Made by a program: the position numbers and the translations under genes
Assembly (NCBI GenBank): GCA_963741755.1
Contig: CAVUJG010000002.1
Span: 1 to 64,000, forward strand
Direction of reading: 5' to 3'
From: Sva-07 sp963741755
GTDB taxonomy: Bacteria > Actinomycetota > Acidimicrobiia > Acidimicrobiales > Ilumatobacteraceae
Length of the DNA stretch: 64,000 nt
Notes under the pieces: generated by a model
What the model saw: the letters and a program-made list of their open reading frames with translations, nothing else
Told to the model about the DNA's origin: nothing
The model's database searches: none
In this document: positions 45,396 through 53,856 of the stretch, in pieces
Layout: each line of letters starts with the position of its first letter
How positions within the stretch are numbered: the first letter of the stretch is position 1

Positions 45396-46577
45396 ATGAA
45401 GAGCAGCAAGGTAGTGAAACTCGCGTCGGTGCCCGTGGCGCTCGCGCTGGTGATGGCAGCGTGCGGTTCCGATGACGACAGCTCGTCGTCGACCGATGCC
45501 CCGGAAGCGACGACGGCACCCGAGGGCACCGACGGCGGCGCAGCAACGGCTGAGGGTGTACTCGCCGATGTGTGCCCCGATCCGATGGTCATCCAGACCG
45601 ACTGGTTCCCGGAAGCAGAACACGGCGCGCTCTACGAGATGGTCGGCGAGGGCTACACGGTCGACGTCGAGAAGAAGACGGTCACCGGCCCGCTCGTCGC
45701 CGCCGGCGTCGACACCGGCATCGACATCGAAGTGCGCACCGGTGGTCCGGCGATCGGCTTCTCGCCGGTCCACAGCCAGATGTACGCCGATCAGTCGATC
45801 GTGATGGGCTACACCAGCCTGGATGCCTCCGCGACCTTCTACGAGGATCAGCCCACCATCGCGGTGGTGGCTCCGCTCGAGAAGAACCCGCAGATCATCA
45901 TGTGGGATCCTGAGACCTACCCCGACGCCACCTCGATCGCCGACCTCAGCAACGAGGGCGTGACGATGAACGTCTTCGCCGGCAACGCCTGGATGGACGT
46001 CTTCGTGAACGAGGGCACCGTCGAGGCCTCGCTGGTCGATCCGTCCTACGACGGTTCGCCGGCCCGCTTCATCGCCGAGAACGGCGCGATCGCTCAGCAG
46101 GGATTCGCCTCGGCAGAGCCGTTCACGTACGAGAACGTGTTCGAGGACTGGGGCAAGCCGGTCGACTATGAACTGATCCACGACGCCGGCTTCGAGGCCT
46201 ACACGCAGCCGCTGGGTATCCGCTCCGCGGATCTCGAGACGCTGTCGCCGTGCCTCGAGCTGTTCGTGCCGATCGTCCAGCAGGCGACGATCGACGCCAT
46301 CGAGAGCCCCGACCGGTCGAACGCCATCATCATCGATGCCGTGACCCAGTTCGACGACTTCTGGGTCTACGACGAGGCAGTCGCCAACTTCGCCGTCGAG
46401 ACGATGCTCGAGCTCGGCCTCGTGGCAAACGGTCCCGACGGCACGATCGGCAACTTCGACCCGGCGCGGGTGCAGCAGGTGATCGATCAGATGATCGCCG
46501 TCGACCTCGCGCCCGCGGATCTGACCGCCGATCAGATCGTCGACAACCAGTTCATCGACGAGTCGATCGGTCTCTGA
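45396..46577 (+). CDS. ABC transporter substrate-binding lipoprotein (NMT1-like)
   Basis: 393 residues from ATG 45396 with GGGGAGAG before it. A signal peptide ends in the lipobox VMAACGS, so the Cys is lipidated and the protein is anchored outside the membrane. A Ser/Thr/Asp/Ala-rich linker follows. The mature domain has CPDPMVIQTDWFPEAEHGAL and ADQSIVMGYTSLDASATFYE and resembles NMT1/SsuA-type binding proteins. It is divergent from the ATPase-permease pair and most likely supplies that importer. The ligand is probably a small nitrogen compound. Confidence 0.88.
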   Translation: MKSSKVVKLASVPVALALVMAACGSDDDSSSSTDAPEATTAPEGTDGGAATAEGVLADVCPDPMVIQTDWFPEAEHGALYEMVGEGYTVDVEKKTVTGPLVAAGVDTGIDIEVRTGGPAIGFSPVHSQMYADQSIVMGYTSLDASATFYEDQPTIAVVAPLEKNPQIIMWDPETYPDATSIADLSNEGVTMNVFAGNAWMDVFVNEGTVEASLVDPSYDGSPARFIAENGAIAQQGFASAEPFTYENVFEDWGKPVDYELIHDAGFEAYTQPLGIRSADLETLSPCLELFVPIVQQATIDAIESPDRSNAIIIDAVTQFDDFWVYDEAVANFAVETMLELGLVANGPDGTIGNFDPARVQQVIDQMIAVDLAPADLTADQIVDNQFIDESIGL

Positions 46578-46692
46578 CACCCGGTTGACGAACAATTCGC
46601 TGCTCCCGGTCGGGCTCCACGGCCCGACCGGGGTCAGCGGTCATTCCGGCACATCGGAGTGGCACGGTTGCATGACGTGGTGATGGAGTGCC

Positions 46693-47283
46693 ATGCGTGT
46701 TCTGCTCGTGGTCGATCCGATCCGAGATGATGGCGAGTTCGTCCGCCAGATCGCCGCGGCGGCCGTCGGTGGCCTCGAACGCTCCGGCCACGACGTCGAC
46801 GTCATCGACGTGGTCGCCCGGCGGTTCTCGCCGGTGATGAGCGGCGACGATCGCCGTTCGTACTTCACCGAGCATCCACTGACCTGTCCGGAGACCACGG
46901 CGTCGGCCGAGCTGGTTCGACGAGCGGACGGACTCGTGTTCATCTACCCGACGACGCTGTCGACACTGCCGCCGGGATTGAAGGGCTGGATCGACCGGGT
47001 CTTCGTCCCCGGCGTTGCGTTCACGATCGGCGACGGCACCGGGGCCACGCGCGGGCTGTCGAACGTCCGCCGCCTGACGGGGATCACGATCCACGACGAG
47101 TCGCGGCGAGCGGTGTGGCGACAAGGAGACCAGGGTCGGCGCCTCATCGGACGCAACGTGCGCCTCTGTGGCGGTCTGCGAATGCGGTCGAGCTGGATCG
47201 CGATGTACGACGGAAGGTCGGCATCCGACGACGACCGTGTCGGGTTCCTCCGCACGGTCGAACGTCGAACGGGGCGCCTGTGA
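46693..47283 (+). CDS. Flavodoxin-fold NAD(P)H oxidoreductase, first of a pair
   Basis: 196 residues. The beta-1 strand and loop VLLVVDPIRDDGEFVRQIAA replace the usual HxHP start, but RADGLVFIYPTTLSTLPPGL followed by KGWIDRVFVPGVAF is the quinone-reductase-like flavin site. It should bind FMN or FAD and use NAD(P)H. It overlaps the next gene of the same fold by 4 bases, so the two may act together or as a heterodimer. The electron acceptor is unknown. Confidence 0.75.
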   Translation: MRVLLVVDPIRDDGEFVRQIAAAAVGGLERSGHDVDVIDVVARRFSPVMSGDDRRSYFTEHPLTCPETTASAELVRRADGLVFIYPTTLSTLPPGLKGWIDRVFVPGVAFTIGDGTGATRGLSNVRRLTGITIHDESRRAVWRQGDQGRRLIGRNVRLCGGLRMRSSWIAMYDGRSASDDDRVGFLRTVERRTGRL

Positions 47284-47783
47284 CCGTGGTGGTCGTCCAC
47301 GCCCATCCGTGCAGCGAGAGCTACGTGGCGTCGCTGTGCGAGCGGGTGCTGGTCGGGCTGGATCGCAGCGGGCGCGACCATCATCTCATCGACCTCTACG
47401 AGCGCCGCTACGACCCGTTCCTGCCGTTTCCGATCGAGGACGCCGAGGCGGTCGCCGTCGCCGACTCGCTCGTGCTCGTCCACCCGACCTGGTGGACCTC
47501 GCAACCTGCGATTCTGCTGGCCTGGCTCGGGCAGGCGGTCGAGACCGAATTGCCCGGTGTGCGTACGCTCGTGACCGTGACGACCCACGGTGGCTCCCGG
47601 TTGGCGAACCGCGTGGCGGGCGAGTCGGGGGCTCGTGTGATCGATCGCGTGGTCCGGGTGCGATGTGTGCAACGGCCACCGCACCGTCGCCTCGCGCTCT
47701 ACGGTCTCGATCGCTCCACCCTGCGCCGCCGCGTGGCATTCCTCGATCGGGTCGAGTCCGAGATCGCCGAGTTGGTGGAGTGA
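47280..47783 (+). CDS. Flavodoxin-fold NAD(P)H oxidoreductase, second of a pair
   Basis: 167 residues from GTG 47280. VVVVHAHPCSESYVASLCER is the classic NAD(P)H:quinone oxidoreductase start (HAHP). Later VADSLVLVHPTWWTSQPAIL followed by LAWLGQAVETEL forms the flavin pocket. It is shorter than KefF/NQO proteins (about 180-200) and may need its upstream partner. It is coupled by 4-base overlaps on both sides to the first flavodoxin-like gene and the LLM gene, which suggests a reductase-monooxygenase unit. Confidence 0.78.
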   Translation: MTVVVVHAHPCSESYVASLCERVLVGLDRSGRDHHLIDLYERRYDPFLPFPIEDAEAVAVADSLVLVHPTWWTSQPAILLAWLGQAVETELPGVRTLVTVTTHGGSRLANRVAGESGARVIDRVVRVRCVQRPPHRRLALYGLDRSTLRRRVAFLDRVESEIAELVE

Positions 47784-48577
47784 CCGTGCGCACCGGCGTC
47801 TGGCTGTATCCGGCAGCCACGGTCCAGGAGTTGGTCGAGGCGGTCGTCGTTGCCGACGAGGCCGGAATCGACGAGGTGTGGATCGCCGACGAAGGCGTGA
47901 TGCGTGACCCGTTCGTCGTCTTCGCTGCCGCTGCAGGACGGACGTCGTCGGTGAGGATGGGGATCGGCATCACGTCGCCCGCACTGCGCCACCCCGGGGC
48001 GATTGCAGCAACGGTGGCTTCGCTCGACGAGCTGTCCGGCGGTCGAATGATGCTGGGATTCGGTGTCGGCGGCGAGCAGTCGTTGGCGCCGTTCGGTCTG
48101 CAGGCCGAACGGCCGGTCGCCCTGATCCGAGATGCGCTGCGAACGGCACGAGCGGTGCTGACACGCACGAACGGCGACGGGTACGTGGTCGCCGACCATG
48201 CGGCGCCGGCGCGCGACGTGCCGCTGTACGTGGCGTCGAGGGGTGAGCAGATCAACACGTTGGCATCGCGTGAGGCCGACGGGGTGTTCCTGTCGGGATT
48301 CGATCCCGAGCAGCTGCCGACCGTGCTCGGCTGGGTGCGCAGCGTCGGGTCGCCGAGCGTGGCGCTGTACCAGTCGGTGCGGTTCCGACCGTCGGCGCGT
48401 GACGATGCGACGTCGATCGCCGGTGGTCCGGCCGACCTGGCCGTCGCGCTCGGAGCGCTCGTCGAGATGCATCGACCCGACACGATCGGTGTCGCCCTCG
48501 TCGACGGCGATCCGGTCGTGGGGATGGTCGAGCGCGCCGCCGACACGTTGCAGCGTCTGCTCAGCAGTCGCGGATGA
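47780..48577 (+). CDS. LLM-class F420/flavin-dependent oxidoreductase
   Basis: 265 residues from GTG 47780, a little shorter than typical (300-340). It has the luciferase-like TIM barrel: EAVVVADEAGIDEVWIADEG, GIGITSPALRHPGAIAATVA, LDELSGGRMMLGFGVGG and PLYVASRGEQINTLASREAD. In actinobacteria such enzymes usually use coenzyme F420, as in methylenetetrahydromethanopterin reductase-like proteins. It is the third gene of a tightly coupled flavoenzyme operon. Its 3' end overlaps the convergent TIGR03792-like gene by 17 bases. Confidence 0.82.
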   Translation: MTVRTGVWLYPAATVQELVEAVVVADEAGIDEVWIADEGVMRDPFVVFAAAAGRTSSVRMGIGITSPALRHPGAIAATVASLDELSGGRMMLGFGVGGEQSLAPFGLQAERPVALIRDALRTARAVLTRTNGDGYVVADHAAPARDVPLYVASRGEQINTLASREADGVFLSGFDPEQLPTVLGWVRSVGSPSVALYQSVRFRPSARDDATSIAGGPADLAVALGALVEMHRPDTIGVALVDGDPVVGMVERAADTLQRLLSSRG

Positions 48578-48851
48578 CCTCGAAGGTCCGACAGGTGCAG
48601 GCTCGGACCCACGGGCCCATTGCCTCGTCGACGGCCGCGAGCTCATCGTGAGGAATCGCCTTCCACTGATCGAGTGACTCCCACTCGATCAGTGCGTGGA
48701 CGTGCTGATCGTCGTCGACGTCGACCCACAGTTGTTTGCGGACGAAGCCGGGCTGGCGTTCGAGGAAGCGGCTCCAGGTCCGCTCCTCGACCTCCATCCA
48801 CTCGACGCGTTCGTCGGGGGTGACGGCAAAGGTCAGGAACTCGATGACCAC
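48561..48851 (-). CDS. Small TIGR03792/ABM-like protein
   Basis: 96 residues from GTG 48851. The sequence VIEFLTFAVTPDERVEWMEV and RQPGFVRKQLWVDVDDDQ resembles small ferredoxin-like alpha-beta proteins (TIGR03792 or antibiotic-biosynthesis-monooxygenase fold), known mainly from cyanobacteria and actinobacteria and of unknown function. A GAGGTT -10-like box lies seven bases upstream. The start lies 55 bases downstream of the amidohydrolase stop on the same strand. Confidence 0.6.
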   Translation of the reverse strand: MVIEFLTFAVTPDERVEWMEVEERTWSRFLERQPGFVRKQLWVDVDDDQHVHALIEWESLDQWKAIPHDELAAVDEAMGPWVRACTCRTFEVIRDC

Positions 48852-48906
48852 GTTGGGGAACCTCTCGTGCTGTCCGTGGTCGGCGAATGCTCGGTGACGG
48901 GTGCTT

Positions 48907-50125
48907 CTATCGTGCCACGACCTCGACGCCGCGGCGGAACACTCGCCGTGGTGCGGGTCCTTCGGCGATCGCCTGGCGCAGCGAGACGCCGGGGACCGCC
49001 ACCAGGTCGGCAGAGGCACCCGCCTCGATCGATCCAGCTGGGCAAGCCGAGCACGCGGCGTGACGCAAGGGTCACCGAGTCCCATGCGACGTGTGGCAGA
49101 TCGTGAGCGACCAGCACCATCAGCGACGCCGTCTCGAACGGACACGCCCGCCCCATCGGGTTGAACGGATCCTGAAGATTGTCGGCGCCGGCCGCGACGG
49201 CAACGCCAGCGCCTCGGAGCGCGTCGATGGCCGTGAGTCCGCGGGGCACCGGCTGCTGGTTGCGGCCGCCGAGCCACAGGTTGGTGTGGGGGAGTGTCAC
49301 GACACCGATGCCCGCCGCAGCGACGAGTTCGGCGATGCGGTGCTGCTCGTCGGCGCTGCGTTGGCCGAGGCTCACGCAGTGGCTGGCGGTGACCGGGTGC
49401 GCAAACCCGGCGATCACCTGGGTGGCGAGGTACTCGAGGCCCATCACGCTCGGATCGAGCGTTTCGTCGGTGTGCAGGTCGACGCCGACGCCAACATCGG
49501 CTGCAATCTCGAGGAACACGTCGGTGGCAGCCTCGATCGCGCGGTCTGGCTCGAGGTGGGGGCAGCCTCCGACGAGGTCGGCGCCAGCGGCAAGCGCATC
49601 GCGCAGGAGCGCACGGTGGGTGGCCCCGGCGGCGCCGACCACCGGCATGCCGGTCAACGCGACGATCTCGACGTCGATCACGTCGGCGACGCGGCGCCGC
49701 ACTTCGACGAGTGCCTCGACGTTGCGCAGGCCGCCGTACTCGACGGTGTCGGCATGGGTGCGCACGGCGACGTACCCATTGGCAGCCATCAGCCGAGCGG
49801 CTCGCTCGGCGCGTTCGATGACGTCATCGCCGGTGATGCGGTCGCCGAGTGCGATCATCGCATCGATGGCGCCGGCAAGATCGCCCGTGCGATTCTCGAC
49901 CCGCTCGGCGAGGAAGGCCTTGTCGAGATGCGCGTGCGGCTCCACCGCCGAGGGCAGAAGGAGATGACCTGCAAGGTCGACCGACTGTTCGACCGTCACG
50001 TCGAAACCAGCGGTGAGATCGGCGCCGATCTCGGCGATCACTCCGTCGACGATCAGCACGTCGGAGGGTCCCTCTGTCACGGCTCCGTGAACAATCGTCG
50101 CTTGCCGTAGGAGGGTGCTGGACAT
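48907..50125 (-). CDS. Cytosine deaminase-like amidohydrolase (one frameshift)
   Basis: It starts at ATG 50125 and changes frame near 49032 (GLPAGSIEAGASADLVAV in the continuing frame), ending at TAG 48907-48909; ~405 residues. Metal ligands are visible: AVEPHAHLDKAFL (HxH), VAVRTHADTVE, VDLHTDETLDP (His), TASHCVSLGQ (His) and AAGADNLQDPFNPMG (catalytic Asp), all as in the CodA/cytosine deaminase branch. It deaminates or hydrolyses a cyclic N-compound. The single indel looks like a sequencing error. The start is supported by TAGTTT seven bases upstream. It is divergent from the LLM gene, with 19 bases between starts. Confidence 0.85.
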
Positions 50126-50132
50126 CTGCGCG

Positions 50133-50138
50133 AAACTA
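50133..50138 (-). promoter_or_regulatory. -10 box of the amidohydrolase
   Basis: TAGTTT on the minus strand, seven bases before ATG 50125. It lies in a 19-base divergent gap shared with the LLM gene at 50145. Confidence 0.45.
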
Positions 50139-50144
50139 CTGGCC

Positions 50145-51320
50145 ATGAGCGAACGACCGGACCTGAAACTCGGTGCCTTCTTCTTCGGCGGCGTCGAGAT
50201 GGACGATGCAGGAGCCGGTGCCCCGGCGCCGATGGATCGCCGCTACACCAACGACGAGTGCTGGAAGGCCACGCTCGACTACGTCAACTCCGCCAAGGAG
50301 GCCGAACGGCTCGGGTTCGACTCGTTCTGGACCACCGAGCACCACTTCCAGTACGAAGGGTACGAGGTCATCCCGAACGGACTGCTCATCTCCACCTGGA
50401 TCGCTGCGCAGACCACCACGTTGCGCTTCGGGGCGATGTTCAACGTCGTACCGCAATGGAACCCACTGCGCCTGGCCGAGGACTTCGCCACGCTGCACAA
50501 CCTGTCGGGCGGGCGCGCCATGCTCGGCGTCGGTCGTGGCACGGTGCCGCGCGAGGTGCTGCACCTCAACGACAAGGGGGTGTCGATCGGGTCGATGGAC
50601 AATCCCGACCAGGTCGCCGCCGACCTCCACAACCGCGAGATCTTCGAGGAGTCGATGGAGATCATCCGGCGGGCCCTGAATCAGGAGTCGTTCTCGTTCC
50701 AGGGCAAGCACTTCCAGATCCCGATTCCCGGCATCCCCGACCGCGGCGAGACGGTGCAGGAACTCACGCTGATTCCCAAGCCGATCCATCCGTTCGAGAT
50801 CTGGCAAGCCGTCACCTCGCCGCCCACGCTCGACTACGTGCCCGTCGTCGATCACGGAGCCGTGTTCTGGAACCAGCACTACAGCTTCATCAAGCGGTTC
50901 TGGGACACCTACGCCGAGAAGTACCACGCGGTGCACGACGTCGAGTTGAAGTCGCACGAGAAGCGCATGCTGGTCGTCGCCTACCGCATCGAGGACACGA
51001 TGGAAGAAGCTCGGGCGTCAGCGCTGCCGGGCCACGACGAGTTCTGGAAGTTCCTCGGGCCGTACGGCTGGAGTCGCGGCTACATGGGCCCCGACGGCAA
51101 GCCGGCCAAGCCCGGCCTGATCCCGACGCTCGACGAGTCGATCGAGAACAAGACGATCCTCGTCGGCCCGCCGGAGAAGGTCGCCGAGGAGATCTCGTTC
51201 TACCGCGACCTGCTCGGACTGGAATACCTCACGCTGTTCCCGCACATGCTCGGCGACCCCTACAAGAAGGCCGACGAGCAGATGGCCCGCTTCACCGAAG
51301 AGGTCCTCCCACTGCTCTGA
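50145..51320 (+). CDS. LLM-class flavin-dependent oxidoreductase (luciferase-like, long form)
   Basis: 391 residues from ATG 50145. The barrel start KLGAFFFGGVEMDDAGAGAP, SFWTTEHHFQYEGYEVIPNG, LSGGRAMLGVGRGTVPREVL and the insert EIFEESMEIIRRALNQESF are typical of bacterial luciferase-like monooxygenases of the 380-400 residue group. It has no signal peptide. It shares a 19-base divergent promoter region with the amidohydrolase. Its substrate is unknown. It is followed directly by a pair of 38-bp hairpin repeats. Confidence 0.85.
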   Translation: MSERPDLKLGAFFFGGVEMDDAGAGAPAPMDRRYTNDECWKATLDYVNSAKEAERLGFDSFWTTEHHFQYEGYEVIPNGLLISTWIAAQTTTLRFGAMFNVVPQWNPLRLAEDFATLHNLSGGRAMLGVGRGTVPREVLHLNDKGVSIGSMDNPDQVAADLHNREIFEESMEIIRRALNQESFSFQGKHFQIPIPGIPDRGETVQELTLIPKPIHPFEIWQAVTSPPTLDYVPVVDHGAVFWNQHYSFIKRFWDTYAEKYHAVHDVELKSHEKRMLVVAYRIEDTMEEARASALPGHDEFWKFLGPYGWSRGYMGPDGKPAKPGLIPTLDESIENKTILVGPPEKVAEEISFYRDLLGLEYLTLFPHMLGDPYKKADEQMARFTEEVLPLL

Positions 51321-51329
51321 CTTCCCCGC

Positions 51330-51367
51330 GATGAGCGAAACCGCCGTATGCGGTCGCTTGGCTCATC
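51330..51367. repeat. 38-bp hairpin repeat, locus 2 unit a
   Basis: It starts GATGAGCGA, has the core CCGTATGCGG and ends TGGCTCATC like unit a at 39669; the five bases either side of the core differ. It lies 9 bases beyond the LLM stop. Confidence 0.7.
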
Positions 51368-51390
51368 GGTAGGAGGTTCGTTCCGGTTGC

Positions 51391-51428
51391 GATGAGCGAA
51401 ACCGCCGTATGCGGTCGCTTCGCTCATC
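51391..51428. repeat. 38-bp hairpin repeat, locus 2 unit b
   Basis: Differs from unit a by a single base (ends TCGCTCATC) and follows it with the same 61-base period as at locus 1. It lies between convergent genes, 13 bases from the gamma-glutamyltransferase stop, so it may terminate both. Confidence 0.7.
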
Positions 51429-51441
51429 GGTGGAAGGGGTG

Positions 51442-53054
51442 TCAGAGGCCGGCGACGGAGCCGATGACGGCGCGCGGGTCGGCGGCACCGGCGAACATGC
51501 CGGTGGGCTCGACGACGATGGCGTGCGCGTGGCCGAAGCCCGAGTCCCAGGCAGGTCGGACCTCGCTGCGGTGGCCCCGGGCGGCGAGCGCAGCGACCCA
51601 GTTGTCGGGAGCGTGGCCTTCGACGTGCACGAGCGGTCCACCAGCGCCGGTCCAGGTGTCGAATCCCGTGTCGGGGCCGTGGAGGATCCATCGTGCGGCG
51701 TCGATCGCCGCGGTCGGCGACTGGCCGTGATGGAACAGTCGGGCTGCAATCTGCAGGAGGATCTGGGGCTGCGCGTCGCCGCCCATCGTGCCGAACACCG
51801 ACGCGAGGCGGCCTGCTCGTGTCGCCAGCGCTGGAGAAAGCGTGTGGGGCGGCCGCCGGCCGGGCGTGAGTTCGGCGGGATGGCCGTCGATCAGGTTGAA
51901 GCCGATGCCTCGGTTGTGCAGGTTGATGCCGGTGTTCGGCTCGACGAGGTGGCTGCCGAATCCCGACGCATTCGACTGGATCAGCGACACACCGATGCGT
52001 CGGCCATCGCGATCGATGCCGGCCGTGCACAGGTACGTGGTGTCGCCGTCGAACCCGGGTGCGGGGCGCCGGCTGGCCGACTCGAGGCCGACCATGTCGA
52101 GCCGACCGTCGATCGATTGCAGGAGCGCTCGACCGTCGGCGTGTTCGTGCAGCGCGTCAGGGACGGTCGAAACCAGCCGCGGTCGCCGCTTCGATCAGAA
52201 GGTGGGCCCAACGCTCGTCGTCGGGATCATCGGGAAGGTCGAGTCGATCTGCCAGCCGTGCGGCGCCGAGCGTGAGGTAGCCCTGTGAGTTCGGCCCGAT
52301 CGTGTGCAGCTCGACGCCGAAGGCGTTCGCCGTGAGCGGCTCGACCCACTCGGCCTGCACGGTGCCGAGGTCGTCGGCGTCGAACAGTCCATCGCCGAGT
52401 TCGAGCAGTCCGTCACCGAACGCGCCGAGGTAGAAGCCGTCGCGTCCGCTGGCGGGCAATGCGGTGAGCACGAGCGCTGCGCCGGGTCGGCGGACGATGG
52501 CTCCCGTTGCGGTGGCTTGGCCAGCGAGTTCGGCGAGATTCGATCGGCTGGTTGCGTCGAGACGCCGAAGCGATCCCACGAGGAGCGGGCTCGCAGGAAA
52601 CCCGACGGCGGCGAGACGGCGGGCCGGCGCCAGGATCACGTCGAGGGGGAGCGACCCGAATCGCTCGTGCAGGGCCATCCAGCCGTCGATGCAGCCGGGC
52701 ACGGTCACCGAACGAACGTCGAGCTTGAAGGGCATCTCGGTGAAGCCCTCGGAGCGAAGGGTCGTCCCGTCGGCACCCGAGCCGGCCCGGCCAGACGCGT
52801 TGAGGGCAAACGTCTCGCCCGGTTCGTCCGGTGTCGCCGGGTCGTCGATGTGTACCAGCGCGAACAAGTCGCCGCCGATGCCGCACAGATGCGGACGCGG
52901 TCACGGCGATCGCGGCATTGGTGGCGATCGCGGCGTCGACGGCGTTGCCGCCGAGGGCGAAGATGGCGTTGCCAGCCGAGGTGGCGAGCTGATCTGCGCT
53001 CGCGACCATGTGGTGGGCGGAGCGAACAGTGGATCGAGGGGTGGCGATCGGCAT
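51442..53054 (-). CDS. ggt: Gamma-glutamyltransferase (two frameshifts)
   Basis: About 537 residues from ATG 53054 when frame changes at ~52890 and ~52158 are bridged, the usual GGT length. The N-terminal part has ADQLATSAGNAIFALGGNAV followed by DAAIATNAAIAV and HLCGIGGDLFALV. The small subunit begins at the catalytic Thr in GDTTYLCTAGIDRDG, and GGDAQPQILLQI with GFGHAHAIVVEP close the fold. No signal peptide is seen, so it may be cytosolic or an amidase of the GGT superfamily. It cleaves gamma-glutamyl compounds or related amides. TAACGT lies eight bases before the start. Confidence 0.85.
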
Positions 53055-53062
53055 GGATGCCG

Positions 53063-53068
53063 ACGTTA
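53063..53068 (-). promoter_or_regulatory. -10 box of the gamma-glutamyltransferase
   Basis: TAACGT on the minus strand, eight bases before ATG 53054, overlapping nothing else. Predicted leaderless mRNA. Confidence 0.4.
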
Positions 53069-53070
53069 GG

Positions 53071-53848
53071 TCACAACGCGGACGCGGTGCCGTGCCACTG
53101 GTCTCGTTCGATCAGCACGTCGCGCAAGATCGCGGGACGGTCGGTCATGATGCCGTCGACGCCGAGGTCGAGCAGTCGATGCATCTCGTCGGCGTCGTCG
53201 ATCGTCCACACATGGACGGCGACGTTACGACGATGCGCGTTGCGAACGAACCGCTCGGTGACCACGGTGACGCCCTTGAGCCCACTCGCTGCGCCATAGC
53301 GGACCGGGACTTGGGCTACTCGGTCGGCGACCCCGCTGACTCGCCCGGTGAGTCGCAGCGTGGCGACTTCCTGGGGGCTCATGCACGACAACAGCTGCGG
53401 GACCGAGCAGGGTGCGCAGCTTCGCGAGTCGGGCATGGCTGAACGCTCCGATACACACTCGGTCGATCGCCTCGAATCGTCGAATCAGTGCAGCAAGCGG
53501 GCCTGCCGCCGCATCGGACTTGCAGTCGATGTTGAATCTGACGTCGGGGAACCGTTCGAACAGCTCGCTCATCAACGGGATCGAGGCCCGTCCGTCGACG
53601 CGTACCTCGGCCAACTCGTCGGCGGTCATCTCGGCGATCGAGCCGTCGACGCTGCACGTCCGCGAGAGATCGGGGTCGTGGAATGCCATCAGCACGCCGT
53701 CGGCGCTGAGATGCACGTCGGTCTCGAGGTAGTCGAATCCGAGCCCGACGGCGTACTCGAACGCCGGCATCGTGTTCTCGGGCGCCTCGCTCGCCCCTCC
53801 TCGATGGGCGAACGGAATCGGCCCCGGCCAATCGAGATACGGGTGCAT
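53071..53848 (-). CDS. Glycerophosphodiester phosphodiesterase (one frameshift)
   Basis: About 258 residues from ATG 53848, with a frame change near 53395 (RTLLGP before it, QLLSCMSPQEVA after). The GDPD motifs are FAHRGGASEAPENTMPAFEY, YLETDVHLSADGVLMAFHDP (the two catalytic His and the metal-binding Glu/Asp) and VHVWTIDDADEMHRLLDLGV. It releases glycerol-3-phosphate from deacylated phospholipids. It starts 8 bases after the stop of the acyl-CoA synthetase gene and is probably in the same operon. No signal peptide is visible. Confidence 0.88.
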
Positions 53849-53856
53849 GAGTCGGC

